A DNA stretch of 14,202 bases from an uncultured Atopobium sp. (GCA_938045565.1 CALIAZ010000020.1:1-14202), one strand, 5' to 3'; positions 7,682 through 14,126 are shown, counted from the stretch's first letter. Notes: generated by a model not told the origin, from the sequence alone. Translations and numbers: made by a program.

Positions 7682-8651
7682 TGGCGACCTCGCTTAAAGA
7701 CTCTTTCCATTTTGAAAGAAGAGACTCTGGAGACCTTGGAATTAATCCATGAGCAAGAATCCAAGATAGGGCAGCGTCTTCGTGAGCGTAAGCAACGGTC
7801 CATAAAGCTCCATTAGGGAGAAGCTCAATATCGCCTTGACCTTGCGAGAAATGCTCAAAAGCTGCGAGTATGTTTTTGGGGACAAACGCAACAAGAGTGC
7901 CGACTTGCAATCCGAGCTGGAAATCAAGCAGGTTGTAGTCATTTGAATCAAAATCTTCCGGAATGGAGAAGCGCTCATCTTTAAGAATTGCAGCGTCTAA
8001 GACACGGTCAACGCGAAAGGTTTTGATCGAAGTGGTCTTACCGTTGGGCGAAAAATCTTGAGCCACAAAGTACAGAAGCCCCTGCGAAACAAAGAAGTCC
8101 AAAATACCAAGATGCTTTTGTTTAACCTGTTCCTGCGAGTTTGTATACGTGACCTTTACCCGTTGTTTAGAGCTGAGCGACTCATAGAGAACAGGAAAGA
8201 CTTTGCTTTGAGAAGAAGCACTGAGTTTTTGACTCCCTGGCCTGTCTGAATCGGAGGAATAAAAGTTGCCCACAATTTTAGAAAGTGCGTTTCTTAATTC
8301 CTCTTGGTACACAAAAGTTGTATCAGTTAAAACTGCGCTGCAGATAACAAGTAGCTGATTGGCATCTTCAGGACTTAAGTCATACGAGGAATCAAAGAAA
8401 TTTGAGTCCGAAAGATAGAACGACTTTTCTTTTCCTGTTTTTATTTCAGTAATTACAAACCCGAGTTGTTTTAAAACAGCGCGATCTCTTGAAAACGTTC
8501 TTAAGGCAGAATCAGTAGATAAATCCGAGTAGACCGCCGCATATACTTCTGACGAGGGCAAAGGCCCTTTTTGGAGTAGCATCATAAACAGCGAGAAAAT
8601 CCTCCAGGCACCTAGTTCATTATTGCCTAGAGTTTGATTATTTGAAGCCAT
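7671..8651 (-). CDS. HTH/WYL-domain transcriptional regulator, PafB-like (first gene of pair)
   Basis: A 326-residue protein. Residues 15-82 form a helix-turn-helix/winged domain (ALRTFSRDRAVLKQLGFVI is the recognition-helix and wing region). A WYL domain spans about 150-222, with GLLYFVAQD (191-199) at the WYL strand and FRVDRVLDA (212-220) carrying the conserved arginines. Residues about 245-320 are a WCX-like C-terminal extension. The open frame begins with a TTG at 8684, but GGGAGGTGG lies just before the ATG at 8651, so the shorter start is preferred. It overlaps the next gene by 11 bases. Both members deviate from the literal W-Y-L triad in different ways, which may matter for ligand binding. 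Family knowledge: WYL domains sense nucleic-acid or nucleotide ligands. The target genes are unknown. Confidence 0.78.
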   Translation of the reverse strand: MASNNQTLGNNELGAWRIFSLFMMLLQKGPLPSSEVYAAVYSDLSTDSALRTFSRDRAVLKQLGFVITEIKTGKEKSFYLSDSNFFDSSYDLSPEDANQLLVICSAVLTDTTFVYQEELRNALSKIVGNFYSSDSDRPGSQKLSASSQSKVFPVLYESLSSKQRVKVTYTNSQEQVKQKHLGILDFFVSQGLLYFVAQDFSPNGKTTSIKTFRVDRVLDAAILKDERFSIPEDFDSNDYNLLDFQLGLQVGTLVAFVPKNILAAFEHFSQGQGDIELLPNGALWTVAYAHEDAALSWILAHGLIPRSPESLLSKWKESLSEVANGR

Positions 8652-8656
8652 ACCCA

Positions 8657-8662
8657 CCTCCC
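8657..8662 (-). promoter_or_regulatory. Strong ribosome-binding site fixing the PafB-like start
   Basis: On the minus strand GGGAGG is followed by 5 bases (TGGGT) and ATG at 8651. The TTG at 8684 has no comparable site. Confidence 0.75.
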
Positions 8663-8829
8663 GCTTTTTGCTACCTGAACTCAAATCTCTCTAAACATAT
8701 ACGAAAGTTTTTGATATTTAGTGCAGAATTTTTAAAATTGGACGTAAAAATACACTTTAACCGCTATATTTCGATATAAGACGTATACTAATGACGTATG
8801 TATGAAACCTGTCAGAAGACATGCCAACG

Positions 8830-8834
8830 AAGGA
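8830..8834 (+). promoter_or_regulatory. Ribosome-binding site fixing the start of the M28-like gene
   Basis: AAGGA, 6 bases before the ATG at 8841. The in-frame ATG at 8802 has no purine-rich site upstream. The preceding 140 bases are AT-rich (several TATA-like stretches between 8763 and 8790) and shared with the divergent WYL operon, but no single -35/-10 pair stands out. Confidence 0.7.
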
Positions 8835-8840
8835 CGTAGT

Positions 8841-10763
8841 ATGGCTATTACACATGACTATGTTGACTATCTAGACGAGCAGATTGATATTGCTCCTGCC
8901 GGTAGCCAAGAGGAGCTTCAGGCTGCTCAAACCATTGCTGAAGAAATGAAACTTCACGGGCTTGAGGCAACCATTGAAGAATTTGATGCTAAGTCTATTA
9001 AGAGTCTTGGCTATTCAATCTATTTAATCCTCCTCTTCATTGGCGTTATTTTTGCAGGCACTGGCAATGCAGCACTTATTGCTTTTGGCGTTTTGCTTGT
9101 TGCTGGCTTTGGTGCTCTTACTTGCCTCAAATACTTTGGTAATGACATCCTTGGTTCATTTGGATCTTCCATCAGAAGCCAGAACGTTGTCGCTAAGCAC
9201 GAGGCCACTGGCGAGCTTGTTGCAAAGGGCAACCGTCCAATCGTCATCGTTGCTCACTATGACTCCCCACATACAAACTTCCTTGTTGAGTCTCCTGTAG
9301 CAAAGTACGTGCCTCTTGCACAGAAGTATTCGCGTTGGTGCGTAGTTGCAGTGTTTGTTGCTACATTTGTTCAGGTTCTTCGTTTCCTTCCTGATCCAGT
9401 CCGTGTCCTTTTCTGGATTGTTGGTATTCTTGCAGCTCTTCCACTTGTTGCTCTTTCTGTTGCAACTATTGCAGAGCGTTTTGCACCTTGTACCATTGGT
9501 GCAAACAATAACAAGTCTTCAGTTGCAGCTCTTCTTGGTATTCTCGAGAATGTCCGTCCTACCGGTCATCGTCCTGAGGTCGTTCATCACTTTGCAGGAG
9601 ATGCTGCCGCACTTATTCCAGAGCCTGATGAGGTAGAGGGTGTCCGTCACGGCGAGGAAGTTCTTAATTCGTTGGGTATTCTTCCTGAAGATTGTGAAGT
9701 AAGCTACGTTGCTTATGACACTACTGGTGCAAGCCAGACTGCATCTCTTGAGGATGTTGCAGAGGCTGTAAATGCAACAACAGAAGATGAGCAGGCTGAG
9801 GATGCTGCTGACAACACCGTTGCTTATGATTCTGTTGACGATGAGCTTAATGCAACCATGAAGCAAGTTCATGAGTCCGCAGATGCAGATGCAACGCAGG
9901 TACAGCCTGAAGCAACACATGAGCTCCATGCTAAGAACGATTTTGCTCGTCGTGCGTCCCTCTTTGATCTTCCTGATCCTTCTGGCGATGCTGTTGACCC
10001 ACTGGCTCCATCTTCCGAGACAGCTCTTCACTATGTCCCAGCTCAGACAGCTGCGCCAACCCCAGAGGCAGAAGATGCAGAGAGCCCATTTGATACCATT
10101 TCAGCTGATGAGGGCCTAACAGAGGCACAAGACGCAAAGACTCCTGAGGCAAAGCGTCGTTCCTTTAGACTCTTCGGTCGTAACGACGGTCCATCGGATG
10201 ACTGGAAGGGCGGCGCAGTTTCATCTGCTGAGAATCGCGAAGAGACCGACTCTGAAGATGCACCTGTTATTTCTGAGGAGGATCTTCGTAATGCCGTTCT
10301 GTCTCTCTCTGATGATGAACTTATTGCACATGACATTTGGTTTGTTGCGCTTGGAGCATCTGACTTTGATCACGCAGGCATGAGAGAGTTCCTCACAAAG
10401 CACAGAACTGATATTCGCGGTGCTTTCCTCATTAACCTTGACTGCGTTGGTGCTGGTTCACTCTCCATTCTTAAGAATGAGGGAATTGGTAACGTTCGCC
10501 GCGCTGACCGTAGAATGACTCGACTCCTTTCTACTATTGCAACTGATCTTCATATTGATGTTGAGCAGAGCGCGTTTGACTGGGGAACCACTGACGCAAC
10601 TCCTGCAATGCAGAATTCAGTTCGTTCCGTTACCTTAATGGGCTTAAATGAGGATGGACTTCCTGCGCTTAGCCGCACCGCCGCTGATGTTCGCGAGAAT
10701 GTTAATGCTGGTCAGTGTGCTGATGCCGCAGCTCTTGTTACTGAACTTATTAGACGCTCATAA
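8841..10763 (+). CDS. Membrane protein with degenerate M28 (aminopeptidase-like) fold and long acidic insertion
   Basis: A 640-residue protein. Peptidase family M28 is suggested by IVIVAHYDSPH (134-144), TIGANNNKSSVAALLGILE (218-236), DIWFVALGASDF (498-509), AFLINLDCVGAG (528-539) and a C-terminal SRTAADVRENVNAG (611-624). Against M28 aminopeptidases, His139 and Asp534 are kept. The bridging Asp of GxNDN is Asn223, the Glu-Glu pair is Ser507-Asp508, and the final His is Arg612. Activity is therefore doubtful. Two hydrophobic hairpins (about 58-96 and 166-208) imply four membrane segments that place the M28-like part in the cytoplasm (inference). Between the second and third motifs lies an insertion of about 240 residues, rich in Asp, Glu, Ala and Thr and probably disordered. 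Codons are strongly biased to CTT, GTT, GCT and CGT, unlike the neighbouring WYL genes, hinting at high expression. Substrate or partner unknown. Confidence 0.7.
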   Translation: MAITHDYVDYLDEQIDIAPAGSQEELQAAQTIAEEMKLHGLEATIEEFDAKSIKSLGYSIYLILLFIGVIFAGTGNAALIAFGVLLVAGFGALTCLKYFGNDILGSFGSSIRSQNVVAKHEATGELVAKGNRPIVIVAHYDSPHTNFLVESPVAKYVPLAQKYSRWCVVAVFVATFVQVLRFLPDPVRVLFWIVGILAALPLVALSVATIAERFAPCTIGANNNKSSVAALLGILENVRPTGHRPEVVHHFAGDAAALIPEPDEVEGVRHGEEVLNSLGILPEDCEVSYVAYDTTGASQTASLEDVAEAVNATTEDEQAEDAADNTVAYDSVDDELNATMKQVHESADADATQVQPEATHELHAKNDFARRASLFDLPDPSGDAVDPLAPSSETALHYVPAQTAAPTPEAEDAESPFDTISADEGLTEAQDAKTPEAKRRSFRLFGRNDGPSDDWKGGAVSSAENREETDSEDAPVISEEDLRNAVLSLSDDELIAHDIWFVALGASDFDHAGMREFLTKHRTDIRGAFLINLDCVGAGSLSILKNEGIGNVRRADRRMTRLLSTIATDLHIDVEQSAFDWGTTDATPAMQNSVRSVTLMGLNEDGLPALSRTAADVRENVNAGQCADAAALVTELIRRS

Positions 10764-10794
10764 ACGAACAAGTTACTTGTTAGAGTAAGTTTTC

Positions 10795-10829
10795 AAGAAA
10801 GGGCAGAGATTTCTGCCCTTTCTTTTTTT
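10795..10829 (+). terminator. Strong Rho-independent terminator after the M28-like gene
   Basis: A perfect 13-bp stem (AAGAAAGGGCAGA at 10795-10807 with TCTGCCCTTTCTT at 10812-10824), a 4-base loop and a T-run through about 10829. It lies between convergent genes. The minus-strand side has no good T-run, so it is less likely to stop the adhesin transcript efficiently. Confidence 0.93.
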
Positions 10830-10852
10830 AGTGCTAAGGCAAGATTGCTCAA

Positions 10853-13108
10853 CTAGAAAGAACGTCTAATTTTTGTTGCAAATAAGTGGACACATCCAAT
10901 AAGTACCGATCCTGCCAGGGCTAGTAAAAGGGGAACTGCGTAGGCATTATCTGCTGTTCCAGGAAGATGGGGCTTAGGGGTCACACGAATAGTTTGTGCT
11001 TTAGAGTGACTGTCGGTATGCGAAGCAACTTTCTCACCATCTTTTGAGATTGTTTCGTAGGCAGTAACTTCTTTACCTTCAAGTGAAGCGGTCCTTACAG
11101 AAAAAGGAACCGCGGCTTCTCCTGATGAGGTAGGAGCTTTGAAGAGGACAGTTCCGCGAGCGATGGGCTCTGCTGTGCCTTCTTGGAGCTGTTTTGTCTC
11201 ATAGAGCTCTCCGGTAATTTCGTACTCTTCTCCTGGGGTAAGACCCTCGTATTTAATGTGATCAACAAGATTGAGTTTCTCGGTATATTCAGGATTTTTT
11301 GATCCTGCGGCATCTACAAGCATCGTTTGTAGAGAAACTCTTTCATCAATAAGCTCAGGAGCCTCTATAGTCTCTTCAGAAGTAAGGGTAACCATAGGGT
11401 TCCATTCTTTGTTGAGAGAGTAACCTGCTGGAGCCAGCACCTCTTTAAGCGAGTAGGAGCCAAAGGGAAGGTCTTTAACCACAGCCTCTCCAGATTCGTC
11501 TGTTTCTACTGTGGTGACAACTTCGTGCGGAGCAATCCAGTTGTCTTGGTAGAAAATGGGCTGAGTGGAGTTATTAGTAAGTTCGATTTTGGCGCCCTTT
11601 AAACTTGGCATCTCTTCTGCTTCAGAATAACCATCGGATGGATTTAGGGAAGTGTGTCCAATTTTCTTGAGCTTAAGATTTCCTTTTATTACTTCGTCTT
11701 TAAAGGTGAAGATGTGTTCAGAGGAAGGATGTGCTTTTCCGCTAGAGACATTTGTCCAGAAAAGATCTCCATCTTGGCTTGATAGTTTCCAGGTTTGAAG
11801 TGAATGTTCTGGAAGTTTATAGCCTTCAGGTGCTTTAATTTCTTCGATTTGGTAATACCCCAGAGGAAGCCAGGGTTTCTCGCCAAGAGTAAAAAGGTCA
11901 TCTCCAGAAACCTTATGGTCTGCATCAAAAGAGGCAAAACCTTGTTCGTCGGTTGAGAAAACCCATGTTCTAAGCGTTGTTTCAGAGGAGCCGCTGTAGG
12001 TCACCTTAAAAAGCGCACCTTGCAGCGTTGCGTTTCCTTGGGGAGAAGCACTTTGTTGCTCGGAGTTATTGTTTTCGCTGAGGCTCGTACTGTGGTCAAA
12101 GTCTTGTTTTGAAATGCGTAGATTAAAGTCTCCGATAGGAGTGTCGGTAACCGTGAGAGCGCTCTCTTCTTGGTTTTTTATCTCTACAGCATGAATTGTT
12201 TGGTCAAGAAGAAAGCCCTTTGGTGCAGTGATTTCTTTTACGAATACCGTTCCAACGGGAAGCTTATCGAGCGTTGCAGTCCCAGATTCGTCAAGAGTGA
12301 GGCTGCCAAGAAGATTGGTGCAACCCTCATCGGAATACACTCCGTAAACAGCGCCTTCTAAGGAGTAGTGCTCGTTATTTGAAGTGACATCGGGTAATAA
12401 CGAGCCTTTGCTGATTTTGAGAGAGCCAGATCGCTGTCCAAAGAAGAATAGAACCTGTTTGTCTCCAGTAGGTACAAACAGCTTTGCAACTCCGTTCTCT
12501 GGACCGCTGCCGTTGTTTTGAGCATAGTTCATAGCATCGGAATAGAACTGCTCAATAGGTTGATGAAGCTCGGCCTGAGGAACGCTTACTGCAAGTGCAT
12601 GTGCTTCTCCGCGCATAACCGCCCAAAGCGCAAACTGTGTGATGGCTCGCGCCTTCCAGCCTGTATATCCATACACGTCTTTTTCTTGGGACGCAGTTGC
12701 TCCGTGATAAATGATGTAGTCAATTGCCCTAAGCTGCTCGATGGTATAGGTTCCACCGCGAGCGCCGTTAGCTGAGGTGAGTTTTGTATAAGACTGCGGG
12801 TCAATTACACTTCCAGTTGCTCCTGGCCAGGCGCCATAGTGATTGAACTCATCTCCACAGTAAAGATACGTACCGTCGCTAGCGGTCCACATAGGAATTT
12901 GTTGGCCACCAGGAAAATCTTCTCTTTGCGCGACGGTAAAAGAGGGTTCTTGTGCAAAAGCAAGTCTATGAGCAGGCTTTAGGAAAAAATGACTAAGGAG
13001 AAGAGCTCCAATCAACAGAGGGATAAACCAAAAGTGACAGACAGAAGCAAAGGCGTGCCTCCGCGCAGTTCCTTCTTCCTTAGGTTTTGAGGATTTTGTG
13101 ATAAACAT
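10853..13108 (-). CDS. Cell-wall-anchored adhesin/pilin-like protein: thioester domain, SpaA repeats, VaFE repeat, LPGTA sorting signal
   Basis: A 751-residue surface protein from the ATG at 13108. A signal peptide with hydrophobic core FWFIPLLIGALLLSHFF (26-42) ends near AFAQ (49-52). A thioester domain follows, with Cys84 (YLYCGDEF) and Gln158 in the TQFA motif (157-160), the pair known to form a Cys-Gln thioester for covalent attachment to host or surface molecules. Three SpaA/Cna-B type domains then carry KEITAPKGF (291-299), IEEIKAPEGY (421-430) and LKEVLAPAGY (554-563), whose glutamates are expected in isopeptide bonds with upstream lysines. A VaFE-like domain (about 590-705) includes VTAYETISKDG. 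The end is LPGTA (715-719), a hydrophobic stretch and a KIRRSF tail, as in sortase substrates, though the motif is not standard LPxTG. No sortase gene is in the window. The gene is divergent from perR. Confidence 0.9.
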   Translation of the reverse strand: MFITKSSKPKEEGTARRHAFASVCHFWFIPLLIGALLLSHFFLKPAHRLAFAQEPSFTVAQREDFPGGQQIPMWTASDGTYLYCGDEFNHYGAWPGATGSVIDPQSYTKLTSANGARGGTYTIEQLRAIDYIIYHGATASQEKDVYGYTGWKARAITQFALWAVMRGEAHALAVSVPQAELHQPIEQFYSDAMNYAQNNGSGPENGVAKLFVPTGDKQVLFFFGQRSGSLKISKGSLLPDVTSNNEHYSLEGAVYGVYSDEGCTNLLGSLTLDESGTATLDKLPVGTVFVKEITAPKGFLLDQTIHAVEIKNQEESALTVTDTPIGDFNLRISKQDFDHSTSLSENNNSEQQSASPQGNATLQGALFKVTYSGSSETTLRTWVFSTDEQGFASFDADHKVSGDDLFTLGEKPWLPLGYYQIEEIKAPEGYKLPEHSLQTWKLSSQDGDLFWTNVSSGKAHPSSEHIFTFKDEVIKGNLKLKKIGHTSLNPSDGYSEAEEMPSLKGAKIELTNNSTQPIFYQDNWIAPHEVVTTVETDESGEAVVKDLPFGSYSLKEVLAPAGYSLNKEWNPMVTLTSEETIEAPELIDERVSLQTMLVDAAGSKNPEYTEKLNLVDHIKYEGLTPGEEYEITGELYETKQLQEGTAEPIARGTVLFKAPTSSGEAAVPFSVRTASLEGKEVTAYETISKDGEKVASHTDSHSKAQTIRVTPKPHLPGTADNAYAVPLLLALAGSVLIGCVHLFATKIRRSF

Positions 13109-13113
13109 ACGAG

Positions 13114-13118
13114 CCTCC
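13114..13118 (-). promoter_or_regulatory. Ribosome-binding site fixing the adhesin start
   Basis: On the minus strand GGAGG is followed by CTCGT and the ATG at 13108. The in-frame TTG at 13120 lies immediately upstream of this site and so is unlikely to be the start. Confidence 0.8.
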
Positions 13119-13199
13119 AAACTGAAGAATCAGAGGTAGATTGCGTGTAGTGAGGTTTTTGTAATGCATAAATATGAGCTTTTGTTGCAACATATAGAC

Positions 13200-13241
13200 A
13201 ATTAGTGTTAACGTATCAGTAATCAGTAACACTTACTAATT
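13200..13241. promoter_or_regulatory. Nested inverted repeats and tandem heptamer between the adhesin gene and perR (candidate operator)
   Basis: AATTAGT (13200-13206) pairs with ACTAATT (13235-13241), and the overlapping AGTGTTA (13204-13210) pairs with TAACACT (13227-13233). Between them ATCAGTA occurs twice in tandem (13215-13221 and 13222-13228). The element ends about 12 bases before the perR start codon. Position and dyad symmetry fit autoregulation by a Fur-family protein, and the 145-base region is shared with the adhesin promoter. The bases do not closely match the textbook PerR box, so binding is only a proposal. Confidence 0.45.
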
Positions 13242-13253
13242 AATGAGGTTATC

Positions 13254-13655
13254 GTGCGTTACAGCAAGCAGCGTGAAGCAATTCGTACGTATATGGAAGG
13301 TCGCCATGACCATCCAACAGCAGATAGTGTGTATGCGGCAGTAAGAGAAGAGTTACCAAACATCTCTCTGGGAACTGTTTACCGCAACCTTATGCAGCTT
13401 GTTGATGCAGGTGAGCTTCAGGTTGTTAATACCGGCGACAACATCTCTCGTTTTGATCCAACTACAACTGAGCATGCCCACTTCCAGTGTCATGAGTGCG
13501 GCCGTGTCTTTGATGTTGATGGACCAGTTCTAAGGGATCTTACCAGCCTCACCAAGGATTCTTGCGGTGAGATTGACTCATATGCTCTGTGCTTTACGGG
13601 TATTTGCAACGAGTGCCTAGCTAAGAACCCAGCGCTTCATCACAGCGTAAACTAA
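13254..13655 (+). CDS. perR: PerR-like Fur-family transcriptional repressor
   Basis: A 133-residue Fur-family protein. RYSKQREAI, HPTADSVY (20-27) and PNISLGTVYRNLMQL (35-49) are the winged-helix DNA-binding region. Structural zinc is expected at two CxxC motifs, C79/C82 and C118/C121. The metal-sensing ligands of B. subtilis PerR all have counterparts: H20 (H37), D68 in SRFD (D85), H74 and H76 (H91, H93) and D87 in FDVD (D104). An Asp at the last site favours PerR over Fur, which usually has Glu. The role would be peroxide-sensing repression with Fe or Mn. The start is GTG at 13254 with GAGG 5-6 bases upstream. The N-terminus is about 17 residues shorter than that of B. subtilis PerR. It carries its own terminator and so appears monocistronic. 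Confidence 0.87.
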   Translation: MRYSKQREAIRTYMEGRHDHPTADSVYAAVREELPNISLGTVYRNLMQLVDAGELQVVNTGDNISRFDPTTTEHAHFQCHECGRVFDVDGPVLRDLTSLTKDSCGEIDSYALCFTGICNECLAKNPALHHSVN

Positions 13656-13684
13656 TTGCATTGCAACAAAACAGCTCTCTTTAG

Positions 13685-13707
13685 GACCGGTGTTCACCGG
13701 TCTTTTT
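13685..13707 (+). terminator. Rho-independent terminator of perR
   Basis: GACCGGT (13685-13691) and ACCGGTC (13696-13702) form a 7-bp GC-rich stem with a 4-base loop, followed by TTTTT and then CTTT. It lies 29 bases after the perR stop. Confidence 0.92.
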
Positions 13708-13714
13708 CTTTATG

Positions 13715-13903
13715 GAGGAACCTCAGGTTTGCGAGAAAACCTGTCTGCTAGACGCGACCGCAGACCTGCGTGTCCTATTGAAGGAAAGCTGCTTGGCATG
13801 ACGGGATCTCCGCCAAGCAGCTTTGCCCGAGGAAGGTGGAGTTGTCGGGTGGAGAGTAGGCGTCTATAAGAGGTGGGATAGTGGTGTGCGGGGGTTTCTC
13901 GCC
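13715..13903 (+). ncRNA. Candidate structured non-coding RNA with two pseudoknots
   Basis: There is no convincing protein gene here, but pairing is dense. Hairpin 1: CAGGTTT (13724-13730) with AAACCTG (13737-13743). Its 6-base loop GCGAGA (13731-13736) is a perfect complement of TCTCGC (13897-13902). Hairpin 2: GTCTGC (13743-13748) with GCAGAC (13760-13765). In its loop TAGACGC (13749-13755) is a perfect complement of GCGTCTA (13860-13866). Hairpin 3 is a perfect 13-bp stem (13785-13797 with 13812-13824). Hairpin 4 pairs CCCGA with TCGGG. CCTATT (13775-13780 region) can pair with AGTAGG near 13854-13859. The plus strand of the 3' half is very G-rich. The strand is inferred, partly from the GNRA-like loop in hairpin 1, and is not proven. 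The size, two loop-downstream pseudoknots and likely actinobacterial host resemble the raiA RNA motif, but this is from memory and unverified. No clear promoter was found. Confidence 0.5.
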
Positions 13904-14087
13904 AAAAGTACTTTTGCATAGCGCTCCTTTCGTTGGAGAGCATGCTAAAGAGTGATTTTGTGCCTATTCTGATCAGCATTTGTCCAATTTCTGACAAAGA
14001 AAATTTGCGTAGACGCATTTTTGTTGTATACAAGCAGCTAGGCAGAAAACAACGTATCAAACTTTTATCTAGTTGCCGAGCAAGCAA
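13904..14087. other. Intergenic tail between the RNA-like segment and the tRNA promoter: small hairpins, no gene
   Basis: CAAAAGTACTTTTG (13903-13916) is a perfect 14-bp palindrome. TAGC/GCTA with CTCC/GGAG forms a hairpin (13919-13947). TTTGTC/GACAAA (13979-13998) forms another. TGCG/CGCA (14006-14017) followed by TTTTT (14018-14022) is a weak terminator-like element on the plus strand that could end the upstream RNA. TAGACGC (14010-14016) and CAAGCAGCT (14031-14039) repeat segments of the candidate RNA. No open frame here has both a good start and recognisable content. Confidence 0.4.
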
Positions 14088-14116
14088 TTAAAAGGCAAAA
14101 AATACTGTGATAAAAT
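14088..14116 (+). promoter_or_regulatory. Promoter of tRNA-Gly
   Basis: An extended -10 element TGaTAAAAT (14108-14116) lies 10 bases before the tRNA 5' end, with TTAAAA (14088-14093) as a moderate -35 at 17-base spacing. Confidence 0.6.
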
Positions 14117-14126
14117 CTACACAATT

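Noticed and set aside
9519..10031. 170-residue minus-strand frame opposite the M28-like gene
   Set aside because: It is a Cys-, Ile- and Leu-rich artefact of the biased codon use of the plus-strand gene; no start signal and no domain.
10767..10781. AACAAG/CTTGTT small hairpin directly after the M28-like stop
   Set aside because: Only 6 bp with a 3-base loop and no T-run; the strong terminator 14 bases later explains termination.
13715..13903. RNase P RNA, SRP RNA, tmRNA or a T-box as identity of the structured region
   Set aside because: The conserved RNase P, SRP domain IV and tmRNA segments and the T-box TGG(N)ACC-type antiterminator were looked for on both strands and not found.
13710..14087. 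125-residue minus-strand open frame as a full-length gene
   Set aside because: The upstream starts lack ribosome-binding sites, the translation has no recognisable family, and the interval shows RNA-type pairing. Only the shorter version is kept as a low-interest finding.
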